Origin: Nesterenkonia xinjiangensis
GTDB taxonomy: Bacteria > Actinomycetota > Actinomycetes > Actinomycetales > Micrococcaceae
Assembly (NCBI RefSeq): GCF_013410745.1
Contig: NZ_JACCFY010000001.1
Coordinates: 620,001-684,000 of the forward strand
DNA length: 64,000 nt
Direction of reading: 5' to 3'
The notes beneath the pieces are model-generated. The model worked only from the letters and a program-made list of their open reading frames with translations, did no database searches and had not been told where the DNA came from. Positions 40,422-47,527 of this stretch are shown one piece after another. Each line of letters begins with the position of its first letter. Position 1 is the stretch's first letter. The translations under genes were made by a program, and so were the position numbers.

Positions 40422-40451
40422 TTGACCGGTGTGCCGGGAGCCGAGTAATGT
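40422..40451 (+). promoter_or_regulatory. Promoter of tRNA-Thr
   Basis: TTGACC (40422-40427), 18-bp spacer, TAATGT (40446-40451); the tRNA begins 39 nt after the -10 box. Confidence 0.6.
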
Positions 40452-40490
40452 GGTGCATCGCGCGCGTGGGCCTCAGGCCCAGGCGGGCAG

Positions 40491-40566
40491 GCCACCTTAG
40501 CTCAGTCGGTAGAGCGATTCACTCGTAATGAATAGGTCGCCGGTTCGATTCCGGCAGGTGGCTCCA
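40491..40566 (+). tRNA. tRNA-Thr (anticodon CGU), CCA encoded
   Basis: 76 nt. Acceptor arms GCCACCT/AGGTGGC, D-arm GCTC/GAGC, anticodon stem ATTCA/TGAAT around loop CTCGTAA (anticodon CGT at 40524-40526), T-arm GCCGG TTCGATT CCGGC, discriminator T and encoded CCA. It marks the left border of a gene-poor accessory stretch that runs to about 44.6 kb; I found no second copy of its 3' end by eye. Confidence 0.97.
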
Positions 40567-40573
40567 TCGAGAT

Positions 40574-40615
40574 GACAAAGGCTCTGGTCAGAAGCTTCTG
40601 ACCAGAGCCTTTGTC
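40574..40615 (+). terminator. Perfect 42-bp palindrome after tRNA-Thr
   Basis: The arms 40574-40594 and 40595-40615 are exact reverse complements (GACAAAGGCTCTGG at the outside) with no spacer. It sits 8 nt past the tRNA end and is presumably its terminator, though unusually long and perfect. Confidence 0.75.
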
Positions 40616-40727
40616 GTGTCCGGGGCGAACCCACCGGCCTAAGTGGGGGGGGGTATGCGGAGGCACCTCAGCAGGGTTCCGTGTGCGTACTTTTGTCAGT
40701 ACCTCCTACTGGCCCCGCATCTGACCC

Positions 40728-41089
40728 TTCGCCGACCTCTGCCAGTGGTGGCGTGACCCCAAGCTCCCAGCGATGACGTCTGGGGCTCCCGCCGGCGATT
40801 CTCACCGGGCCGGCATCTGAGCCAGGCAGTCGTGGATCACTGAACGATCTGGCTGGGCTGCATGACCGGCTGCCGTTGCCGGTGAGCGCCTCAGAGATCC
40901 AGGACTGGCTCCACCCTGAGAAGCCGGAGAAGGCTGGTGCTGCCTCGTTGGTGGAGACCGTGCGGGATGGATGGGGCCTTCGAGGTGGCGTCCACCTGGG
41001 AGGTCCATGAGGTCGGGCCTGAAGCGGGAGATGTGCGCAACAACTGCTCTGAGTTGTTGGAGCCTATCGGCTCCTCATCAGTGGGCTGA
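40728..41089 (+). pseudogene. SOS-response-associated peptidase (SRAP/YedK) remnant, frameshifted
   Basis: Three reading frames placed end to end give a SRAP C-terminus: WWRDPKLPA (about 40743-40770), then ILTGPASEPGSRGSLN leading to LAGLHDRLPLPVS (about 40798-40890) with EIQDWLHPEK, then VASTWEVHEVGP to NNCSELLEPIGS ending at TGA 41089. The HDRxP motif, the tryptophan of the W-L-P segment and the final EL-P are hallmarks of YedK/HMCES proteins, which cap abasic sites in single-stranded DNA through an N-terminal cysteine. The N-terminal two thirds is gone and at least two frameshifts separate the pieces, so the gene is dead. Confidence 0.7.
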
Positions 41090-41249
41090 ACACGCAGAGG
41101 ACCTTCCCGATAGAACATCTCACCACCCCGGGTCAGGTTGCCCCACGGGCTCTCCTCGGAGCTCTCGACAGTGCCGTCATCGGCAGCGACTAACCGGTGA
41201 AAAGACTCGTCAGTCCTCGCAGCGCGTCAAGTGGAGGACGAAGGAGCAA

Positions 41250-41633
41250 CTAATCGGCCGCGCCTGAAGAAGAGGGGGACTCCAGCTCCGCTAAACAATC
41301 CTGAGCTGCATTAGTCGCCTTGATCATTCCGCCGATCGTTCCGACGACAAGGAACCCGCAGGCTTGCAACGCGGCGACGTGCCCCAGGTATTCGTCATCT
41401 CCCAGCAGCTGGATCAGAAGCACTACTGTTGAACCCACGACAGCCAACAGCAGACAAGCACGCAACAAGGGCCAGGAAGCCCGGTGAGCTGCCTCCCAGG
41501 TATCATCGTTGGCCGCAATGACGCCGAAGCGATACCCAACGACTCCATTAGGTCCCATCTTCGCGGTGATTGTCGGATGCATCAAGATTCCCACGACAAT
41601 CGGTATCAAGAACGCACTTATCCAGGCAATCAT
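41250..41633 (-). CDS. SdpI-like membrane protein
   Basis: 127 aa with three membrane segments (2-22, 55-77 and 86-106). The middle segment VVGYRFGVIAANDDTWEAAH matches the GYRT-x-DexWxxAN signature of SdpI/YhfL-family proteins, some of which are immunity proteins against the SdpC toxin and others of unknown role. Start ATG 41633; only a weak ribosome-binding site. Codon use and GC are lower than in the flanking core genes, consistent with acquisition. It stands alone on the minus strand, and a gene for a secreted protein with a tiny membrane partner lies 0.75 kb away on the other strand. Confidence 0.6.
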   Translation of the reverse strand: MIAWISAFLIPIVVGILMHPTITAKMGPNGVVGYRFGVIAANDDTWEAAHRASWPLLRACLLLAVVGSTVVLLIQLLGDDEYLGHVAALQACGFLVVGTIGGMIKATNAAQDCLAELESPSSSGAAD

Positions 41634-41807
41634 AATATCTCTCAGGTCAATCTGCTCGTCGGTCCACTTTCAGCATAGCTGCAACAAGACGCTTCTGACA
41701 GCAGGCGAACAACATCCCACATGCCACCCTAGAGAGCGCCGGCCCGGGCAGTCGCTCGTAGCGCACACAGTGGATCTGCCCACCCGAACCAACGCCGGAC
41801 CCGAGGG

Positions 41808-41856
41808 AACGAAGAACCCCCGTGAGCATTACGCACACGGGGGGGGCTTCCGTGTC
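41808..41856. repeat. Terminator-like repeat, copy 1
   Basis: AACGAAGAACCC..CGTGAGC followed by a complementary CACGGGGG..CTTC..GTGTC. A copy with the same order and about 80 percent identity lies at 43319-43366. Inner CCCCGTG/CACGGGG arms form a hairpin. The pair brackets the secreted-protein/microprotein operon. Confidence 0.55.
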
Positions 41857-41965
41857 AGATGGTTCAGCTGGACGCGCATCAGGCCCCAGCGCCCGTGAAG
41901 CCGACCAGAACCGAGGCGCTGCCACACGTCGAGCAGCACAGGAACCTGTGGTCTAACGCCTGAGC

Positions 41966-42061
41966 ATGGACGAGGATCTCGACATCGAGCGCAAACCCAC
42001 CCCTTCACGCTCGAGGACGCAGAAACGCTCAGCACGACTTGATCCACTTCTGCCCAGCTGA
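41966..42061 (+). CDS. Possible 31-residue basic peptide
   Basis: ATG 41966 opens a frame of 31 codons (begins MDEDLDIERK, ends DPLLPS) with many Arg/Lys and Ser; the stop lies 3 nt before a plus-strand hairpin with a T-rich tail. No clear ribosome-binding site, and it could be the end of a decayed gene. Reported because position before a terminator is suggestive. Confidence 0.2.
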   Translation: MDEDLDIERKPTPSRSRTQKRSARLDPLLPS

Positions 42062-42064
42062 AGC

Positions 42065-42103
42065 CCTCCCAGCATCAATATCATGTTCAGCCTGGGAGGA
42101 TTT
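42065..42103 (+). terminator. Hairpin with T-rich tail
   Basis: CCTCCCAG (42065-42072) and CTGGGAGG (42092-42099) with a 19-nt AT-rich loop, followed by ATTTTC: a plausible rho-independent terminator on the plus strand. Confidence 0.5.
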
Positions 42104-42387
42104 TCTGGGCGATCGCTAGACACGAACGGCTTGATTCTCCGCACTGTCGGGCCTGCGAATCCGTGACCCGCCGATATTGAGGCGCGTCCTTGACGGGGAA
42201 CGAGGTCTGCTGAGAGCGTGGGATTGTTGGCCGATCGAACTAGCGAGGGATCGAATTGGAGAATCCAGCAACGACTCGATCGACGACAGCTTTCTAAGCA
42301 ACGGCCAGACTGACGCTCAATCGCCGCCGCGCAGGTTATGTGAGGGCGCCCCTTCGACGAGTCTCAACTATTCATCGGAGGATTCCA

Positions 42388-43053
42388 GTGAAATATGCGT
42401 CAGCTATATGCGCCGTTCTATGTCTGGGCGCAACGCTTATTGCGCCCCCAGCGCACGCATCCTCTTCAGACGGTGCAGCTCTCGATGAAGCAGGAGAGCA
42501 GGAGCTGACTCAGTTCCTCAATGAGCACGACGTTCCCCAAGGGGATCAGGAGCACCTGCTCCAGAAGCTTGAAGAGGGGGAGCCGTGGGATTCACTCTCC
42601 GAGGGATCTGATCCTGTAGACGTCGACACGGTCACTATAGGCGAAGTTGAGCAAACGGTAGCGTACTACGAGGACGGATCAGTCTCCTCTACTACGGTCG
42701 ACCCGCCTGAAGAAGACGCCGGAGAGACAGTGAACCCTCTCCTGGGCGGCTCCGTGAGCAACTGCAGCATCTCTGGAAAAACCGCGACTGGATGCTATGC
42801 GAGCCAAGACCACGGAGTCATCCAAAAAGGATCCCACTTCGACTCACATGACGGCCGGATTACTAGAGCTTATGGCACCCAGCACAGATTCATCGGGGGC
42901 GCGCTAAGCAACCACCGCCTCGACTGCATGGCCAGCAACCGGGTTCGCTACTCATCGGATGTCTCTGTCGCCTTCCAAGGCTTCCCCATTGGCTGGACAG
43001 CATGGATGGAAGTCTCCATCATCAATGGCCAGGCAGTCATAAAACACAACTAG
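42388..43053 (+). CDS. Secreted protein of unknown function
   Basis: 221 aa from GTG 42388 with GGAGG upstream. Sec signal peptide of about 24 residues (CAVLCLGATLIAPPAHA, cleavage after AHA). The mature protein begins with an acidic helical segment (QELTQFLNEHDVPQGDQEHL, EEGEPWDSLSEG), then YYEDGSVSSTTVDPP, and a C-terminal half with four Cys (VSNCSISGKTATGCYAS, RLDCM) rich in beta-type sequence. The pattern of a short helical region with EGEPWDS followed by a DGSV strand and a beta domain resembles a set of secreted hypothetical proteins I recall from Streptomyces and relatives. No enzyme motif. Followed 15 nt later by a 33-residue membrane protein. Confidence 0.8.
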   Translation: MKYASAICAVLCLGATLIAPPAHASSSDGAALDEAGEQELTQFLNEHDVPQGDQEHLLQKLEEGEPWDSLSEGSDPVDVDTVTIGEVEQTVAYYEDGSVSSTTVDPPEEDAGETVNPLLGGSVSNCSISGKTATGCYASQDHGVIQKGSHFDSHDGRITRAYGTQHRFIGGALSNHRLDCMASNRVRYSSDVSVAFQGFPIGWTAWMEVSIINGQAVIKHN

Positions 43054-43068
43054 TAAGGATTCGACAAA

Positions 43069-43170
43069 ATGCAAGCAGCAACAGTAGCAAACACTGTAGT
43101 GATAATCCTTGTCATTGCACTCCTGTCGTACCTTGTCTATTGGCTATCCAAGCGAAAGCGACGCGGCTGA
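43069..43170 (+). CDS. 33-residue single-pass membrane microprotein
   Basis: ATG 43069, with AAGGA 9 nt upstream and 15 nt past the stop of the secreted-protein gene. One hydrophobic helix (TVVIILVIALLSYLVYWL, about residues 8-25) followed by the basic tail SKRKRRG, so N-out/C-in is predicted. The size and shape recall small membrane partners, holin-like peptides, toxins of type I systems or immunity/secretion helpers. No similarity is recognised. Coupling to the secreted protein argues for a joint function; its reality rests on the ribosome-binding site, spacing and clean helix/positive-tail layout. Confidence 0.65.
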   Translation: MQAATVANTVVIILVIALLSYLVYWLSKRKRRG

Positions 43171-43612
43171 GGGGACACGCAACGGCCCTTCGTTCGATGT
43201 GATAGCAAGCCGTCGGCACAAGTCCCGGAGTCAGCTCGAGGCACCCGTCATCACGACAACCCTGACGCTCAAGTCGGCGCATCCCTGGACCCGGCTGACG
43301 TCGCGACGAATCCTGCAGAACGAAGAACCCTCGTGAGCCTCATGCTCACGGGGGTTCTTCTGTGTCTGAGGGCACTGTGTCGACGCGTCTCTGTAGCCTC
43401 GACGAACGGGCCTGATCAAGGTGGCTGCAGCTCAAGGAGGACCGTTCGGCACGGCCTCGTGAGGCCTCTCCCGAGAATCCCGGTCCATCGAATCCCCTCC
43501 GTCGACGATATCTGCCTCAACCTCCACCGTACCGGCAGACGTTTATCGACGCTCTGTCACAGAAGCCTCAACGAAGCCTCCCACTCCTGGAAGTCAGCCG
43601 TCAGAGGGTGAT
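43171..43612. other. 442-bp interval without a supported gene
   Basis: Holds the copy-2 terminator repeat (43319-43366) and otherwise non-coding sequence. Small open frames on both strands lack start signals. Confidence 0.5.
43319..43366 (+). terminator. Terminator after the secreted-protein/microprotein operon (repeat copy 2)
   Basis: GAAGAACC..CGTGAGC pairs with GCTCACG..GGTTCTTC around CTCAT (43322-43360): a strong hairpin. It shares its sequence with the element at 41808-41856. Confidence 0.7.
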
Positions 43613-44176
43613 TCAGAAGGACCACCCAGGCTTCTCCTTCAAGCTGTCGAGACGCTGTTCGGCCAGCGCCAGAGCGACGTCGACTTCTGAGAGCTTGTGC
43701 TCATCATCGCGGACGCGGGCGAACAGGCGCTGCATCACAGGCCTCTCAGCCTCCCGCTTGCCCAACTCACCGAGCTCCTGGATCTCCAGCTGCGCACCGT
43801 GCAGCTTATTCTCGATGTGCGTGGAGCGGAGGCGCAGGTCACGCACCAGCTGTTCTTTCCATACCTAGCGGCACTGCCGATCGAGCGAAGTCTTCCCGGA
43901 GGTCGAGTCGTGCAGTTCACAGGTCTCCACATCGCAGGGAAGGCCTGTAGTTCTGGACCCTTCGGAGACCGGCTGGTCGACGGGGATGTGGGTCAGCAGG
44001 TCTGCGGGGCTGATCTCGAGTACATAGGCGATGGCGGTGGGGGCATCGACAGTGGCGACCGTCAGCCGGTCCTCGATGCCGCGCAGATCATCGACGTCGA
44101 GATCGTAGCCGCTGTGGTGCAGGACGTAGGTGAGCTCGTCACGTGTGAGCCCACGCGGTTCGCGGTAGTGGCGCAC
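43613..44176 (-). pseudogene. XRE-family regulator interrupted by one in-frame TAG
   Basis: From GTG 44176 the frame encodes a helix-turn-helix region (RGLTRDELTYVLHHSGYDLD, AYVLEISPADLLTHIP) and runs to TAG at 43867-43865. The same frame continues without shift as VWKEQLVRDLRLRSTHIENK to the stop at 43613, giving a helical coiled segment. Read through, it is one protein of about 187 codons with an N-terminal DNA-binding domain and a C-terminal coiled coil, a layout I recall from actinobacterial phage and plasmid regulators. A single nonsense change therefore separates it from an intact gene. The true start may lie upstream, where no start codon precedes the next in-frame stop. Confidence 0.65.
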
Positions 44177-44698
44177 TGCGTCGGAGACAGCGTGCGACGT
44201 TGCCGGGACATCGGCCTCGGTGTGGTCGAGAGGCAGCGGCTTACCGACGATGGTAGGACATCATGAGCTCTGTGAGACCCCCTGGAGACATGGGGTAATA
44301 AGCCGAGGCACTCGGGGTGCGGGAGGGAAGCATCGACATCGACTCTGAGATGAGCAGACCGGGGTTCGGACGTTGTTGGAGAATTCTTGCGGACGAGAAG
44401 GAGTGTGTCCGCCCGGCGCGACGGACGACGAGTGGTGACAGTCATCGAGTGAGGATGTGAGGATGCCTCGAGCGTGGGGCAAGGCGAGCTGGACAGCCTC
44501 GCTCGACAGGAGGGCAGGACCACATTCTCCTTACCCTCACGGACGGGGGTTGCGGGGCATGTCTCTGGACAGACCTCTGAGATGACTCCGAAGAACAGAC
44601 GAAACCCCCGGTCAGAGCGATTCTGACCGGGGGTTTCGTCGTATGAGGAGACTGCCGCAGTGACCTGGCACCGCGCGAGTCACCCGACACTCAGCGCC
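44177..44698. other. 522-bp interval at the right end of the accessory region
   Basis: No supported gene. Contains the terminator at 44598-44640 that serves the doxX gene. GC rises back to the window norm toward its right end. Confidence 0.5.
44598..44640 (-). terminator. Terminator downstream of doxX
   Basis: 19-bp perfect stem (GACGAAACCCCCGGTCAGA and complement) with loop GCGAT, 59 nt past the doxX stop. Confidence 0.75.
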
Positions 44699-45157
44699 TC
44701 AGGCGCGCACCTTCGCCCGGCGCCGCCGCGCCGGGGCGATCAGCCGATCCAGGCTGAAACGGCCCGCCCCGGTGGCCGCCAGGATGATCAGCCCGGCGAA
44801 GAGCGCCAAGACGAGCTCATAGCCGCCCTCGCTGACGAAGAGTCCCGCCGGCGCGTGCACCAGGAACAGGGCCACGAGCATGGACACGGCGTTGATGAGG
44901 GCCACGATCGGAGTGAGCAGCCCGAGGATCAGCAGCACCCCGCCGACCAGCTCGGCACCGGTGACGATCACCGCGCTCGCCGAGGGCACCGGGACGCCCA
45001 TGCCTTCGAAGGAGGCCGCCGTCCCGGCGACGGTCCATTCGTCGAACTTCTGCCAGCCGTGAGCGACGAGGATGACTCCCAGCGCCACCCGGGCGATCAG
45101 CAGTGCCAGGTCGGTCAGCGCCGGAGCAGCGGCGGCAGGGTTGAGCAGAGTACGCAT
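44699..45157 (-). CDS. DoxX family membrane protein
   Basis: 152 aa, four membrane helices, with the DoxX signature ARVALGVILVAHGWQKFDEW at about 22-41 and GAELVGGVLLILGLLTPI. DoxX proteins associate with redox enzymes, for example the membrane oxidoreductase complex with SodA and SseA in mycobacteria. The C-terminus is basic (ARRRRAKVRA). Divergent from a MarR regulator, whose inverted-repeat sites lie in its promoter, so induction by oxidants, thiols or phenolics is plausible. Confidence 0.85.
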   Translation of the reverse strand: MRTLLNPAAAAPALTDLALLIARVALGVILVAHGWQKFDEWTVAGTAASFEGMGVPVPSASAVIVTGAELVGGVLLILGLLTPIVALINAVSMLVALFLVHAPAGLFVSEGGYELVLALFAGLIILAATGAGRFSLDRLIAPARRRRAKVRA

Positions 45158-45238
45158 GGAGAGGGAGACCTTTCGACGAGAGGGGCGGCCTGTGTGAGGC
45201 TGAGGGCTGCGACCCGGGGTCCGAGCACAGCATTTTTA

Positions 45239-45281
45239 TTGTCGCTACAACCACCATAAGGCAGGACAGTTGTCCCTTCAA
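45239..45281 (-). promoter_or_regulatory. doxX promoter with two inverted-repeat operators
   Basis: On the minus strand: TTGAAG (45281-45276), 17-bp spacer, TATGGT (45258-45253). GGACAACTGTCC (palindromic arms GGACA/TGTCC, 45275-45264) fills the spacer, and TTGTAGCGACAA (arms TTGT/ACAA, 45250-45239) lies just past the -10 box. Both positions would block RNA polymerase when bound, fitting a MarR-type repressor. Confidence 0.6.
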
Positions 45282-45304
45282 CTCTTCCGGGAGAGAATCA
45301 ACCT

Positions 45305-45796
45305 GTGGACGCACAGTGGTTGGACAAGAGACAGCTGGCCGCTTGGGTGCGGCTGACCGCCGTGCTTGAGCTGCTCCCCGGTGTGCTGGACTCCCAGCTG
45401 CGCCGCGAGGCCGGCCTGACCCATTTCGAGTACTACGTACTGGCCGTGCTCTCCGAGACGGAGGAGCAGTCCCTGCAGATGACCACCCTGGCGGCACGGA
45501 CCAATGCCACCCTCCCCCGACTCTCCCACGTGATCCGCCGGCTCGAGGACCGCGGCCTGGTGGAACGCCGACGGAGTCCAGACGACGCACGCGCCACCTG
45601 CGCCCGGCTCACCGAGCTCGGCTGGGCGAAGGTCCAGGACTCCGCGCCCGGACACGTCGCCACTGTGCGGCACCATGTGATCGACGCGCTGACCGACGAG
45701 CAGATCGACCAGCTGGGCGAGATCACCGAGGCCATGCTCGAGCGCCTCGACCCGGAAGGCCGGCTCATCCCGGTCTACCGCCGTCACGACTCCTGA
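45305..45796 (+). CDS. MarR family transcriptional regulator
   Basis: 163 aa from GTG 45305. Winged helix at about 55-115 with LAARTNATLPRLSHVIRRLEDRGLVERRRSPDDARAT, the classic MarR recognition helix and wing with DxR motif, flanked by dimerisation helices. Divergent from doxX. No Cys is seen in the N-terminal helix where OhrR-type sensors carry it, so the inducer is probably a small aromatic ligand rather than a peroxide. No Shine-Dalgarno is seen; GAGAAT 6 nt before the start suggests a leaderless message. Confidence 0.88.
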   Translation: MDAQWLDKRQLAAWVRLTAVLELLPGVLDSQLRREAGLTHFEYYVLAVLSETEEQSLQMTTLAARTNATLPRLSHVIRRLEDRGLVERRRSPDDARATCARLTELGWAKVQDSAPGHVATVRHHVIDALTDEQIDQLGEITEAMLERLDPEGRLIPVYRRHDS

Positions 45797-45810
45797 ACCG
45801 ACTCCAGACC

Positions 45811-45816
45811 TACTAT
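45811..45816 (+). promoter_or_regulatory. -10 box of the SDR gene, leaderless start
   Basis: TACTAT, 6-nt spacer, ATG 45823; no ribosome-binding site. Confidence 0.55.
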
Positions 45817-45822
45817 GGGCTC

Positions 45823-46653
45823 ATGACCCACAGCCCTACCTCCCTGTCCCGTGATCCGATGCCGCTGCGCGGACGAAAGATGCTGGTCACCGGGGTGAGC
45901 CGCCGTGACGGCATCGGGCACGCGATCGCCTGCCGGCTGGCCGCCTATGGCGCTGATGTCTTCTGCCACCACCATCGCGCCCATGACGCCGCCCAGCCCT
46001 ATGGCGCCGACGACCTCGACGCCGTCATGGCCAGCATCGCTGCGCATCTGACACCCGGTGCACGTCTCGAGGAGCTGGGTGCCGATCTCACCGAGACCGG
46101 CGCGCCGGAGCGGGTGATCGACGCCGCCGTCGAGACCTTCGGTGGTCTAGACGGACTGGTGTGCAACCAGGCGCTCAGCGGCGGCGACGGCGCGCTCGGC
46201 GAGCTGACGGAACAGATGCTGGACCGGCATTGGGCCGTGGACGCGCGTGCCTCGATCCTCCTCGCCCAGCGATTCTTGCACCATCACACACCGGGCGACG
46301 ACGCCTCGATCGTCTTCATGACCTCCGGCCAGGGCGAGGGGCCGATGCCCGGCGAGATCGCCTATGCGGCGGCGAAGGCCGCCCTGGCGGGGATCACCGC
46401 CACGATCGCGGACGAGGTCGCCGAGACCGGAATCCGGGTGAACACGGTGAACCCCGGCCCGGTGGACACCGGCTACATGACCCCGGAGACGTGGGAGCGG
46501 GTGGCCTCGATGTTCCCTCGTGGGCGGTTCGGGCGTCCGGATGACCCGGCGCGGCTCATCGCCTGGCTGATGACCCCGGAGGCGGAATGGATCACCGGTC
46601 AGATCCTCAGCTCCGAGGGCGGGTTCGCCCGTGGGAGGCCACGCGAGGGCTGA
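45823..46653 (+). CDS. Short-chain dehydrogenase/reductase (SDR) family oxidoreductase
   Basis: 276 aa. Rossmann nucleotide loop TGVSRRDGIGHAIA (a variant of TGxxxGIG with an insertion), catalytic YAAAKAAL with Tyr and Lys, NTVNPGPVDTGYMTP and a C-terminal ITGQILSSEGGF. Ser precedes the Tyr in VFMTSGQGEG. Such inserts in the glycine loop occur in some 3-oxoacyl-ACP reductase-like SDRs. Substrate unknown. It sits 26 nt after the MarR gene but has its own leaderless promoter. Confidence 0.85.
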   Translation: MTHSPTSLSRDPMPLRGRKMLVTGVSRRDGIGHAIACRLAAYGADVFCHHHRAHDAAQPYGADDLDAVMASIAAHLTPGARLEELGADLTETGAPERVIDAAVETFGGLDGLVCNQALSGGDGALGELTEQMLDRHWAVDARASILLAQRFLHHHTPGDDASIVFMTSGQGEGPMPGEIAYAAAKAALAGITATIADEVAETGIRVNTVNPGPVDTGYMTPETWERVASMFPRGRFGRPDDPARLIAWLMTPEAEWITGQILSSEGGFARGRPREG

Positions 46654-46689
46654 GCCCCGGCGCCCCTGCCTGTCCGTCGGTCCTGCACG

Positions 46690-47388
46690 TCAGTCCTGCA
46701 CGTCCAGACCCAGGTGCTCCGCGAACGCGGGGGCAAGGTCCATGAGCTGCTCAGGGCTGATCGTCGTGCCGCGAAGTCCGGCGAGACCGACGATCCGGGA
46801 CACCCTTGCCCCGCGCAGATCCACGTGCTGCAGATCCGCACCGGTGAGGTCCAGGGTGCCGATGCCGCAGTCCCGCACCTGCATCCGGCGCACCTTCGCC
46901 GCGCCGAGATCCAGCTCGGTGAGCGTGCAGCCATCCAGGACGACGTCGGTCAGCGAGGCGCTGCGCAGGTTCACCAGGTCCAGCTTGGAATCGGCGATCC
47001 GCAGCTCGGAGATCCCGGCGTCGTGGAGCTCGGCCACCCCGACCCGGCTGCCGAGGATCTCCACCGCACGCCAGGTGGACCGGGCCGCCGCCAGGTGCGG
47101 GCTGGTGAGCCGGACCAGCCGCGACTCCGCCACAGTGGCGCCGGTCAGCGCCACGTCCTGCAGCTCGACGTCCAGGAGCTCGCACTCCACGAGGCGTGCC
47201 CCGGTGAGGTCCTCCCCGGTGAGCGTCTGCTCTGTGAACCGCAGCCCTTCGGCATGCTGGCTGACCACCAGCTCGCGAAGCTCGCCGGGGAGCAGATCCG
47301 CCGGGGCACGGAGATCGAGCCGGGGCGGGTGCGGCACCGGGACTGTTCTAGGCGAGGCGCGTCGAGGAGTGCGGCGGGAGGTCGGCAT
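46690..47388 (-). CDS. Pentapeptide repeat protein
   Basis: 232 aa from ATG 47388. About 25 A(D/N)LxX-type units between residues 50 and 215 (for example LTGEDLTGARLVECELLDVE, RSASLTDVVLDGCTLTELDL, LTGADLQHVDLRGARV) predict a right-handed quadrilateral beta-helix. Related proteins include MfpA and Qnr, which mimic DNA and protect gyrase, but most pentapeptide proteins have no known role, and this one lacks obvious Qnr loops. N-terminus is basic and disordered. Confidence 0.8.
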   Translation of the reverse strand: MPTSRRTPRRASPRTVPVPHPPRLDLRAPADLLPGELRELVVSQHAEGLRFTEQTLTGEDLTGARLVECELLDVELQDVALTGATVAESRLVRLTSPHLAAARSTWRAVEILGSRVGVAELHDAGISELRIADSKLDLVNLRSASLTDVVLDGCTLTELDLGAAKVRRMQVRDCGIGTLDLTGADLQHVDLRGARVSRIVGLAGLRGTTISPEQLMDLAPAFAEHLGLDVQD

Positions 47389-47513
47389 GAGCCGAGGCTA
47401 TCGGTCTGCCCTGACAGGCCCAGGAAGACCAGCCCAGAAGCACCGGGCCGGGAGCACCCGGCTCGCCGTCCGCGCATATCCCCCGCGCCTGACCACCTGT
47501 GCCGCCCCGGTGG

Positions 47514-47519
47514 TAGAGT
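47514..47519 (+). promoter_or_regulatory. -10 box of the NUDIX gene, leaderless start
   Basis: TAGAGT, 8-nt spacer, GTG 47528; no ribosome-binding site. Confidence 0.5.
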
Positions 47520-47527
47520 CCGGGACC

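Larger units (their letters stand above)
41634..42387. other. 754-bp low-coding interval in the accessory region
   Basis: Contains a terminator-like repeat (41808-41856), a 31-codon open frame of doubtful reality (41966-42061), a terminator (42065-42103) and the leader of the secreted-protein gene. GC is below the window average. No other supported gene. Confidence 0.5.

Noticed and set aside
42177-42488. Plus-strand open frame upstream of and overlapping the secreted-protein gene
   Set aside because: No ribosome-binding site; the overlapping frame from GTG 42388 has a signal peptide and clear protein pattern.
44062-44523. Minus-strand 153-codon open frame in the interval after the XRE pseudogene
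   Set aside because: Ser/Thr/Arg/Pro-rich out-of-frame shadow of the XRE gene and its upstream region, without coding features.
40491-44640. A second copy of the tRNA-Thr 3' end defining an island right border
   Set aside because: Searching by eye for the T-arm and acceptor sequence downstream found no copy; the region is described as accessory without a defined border.
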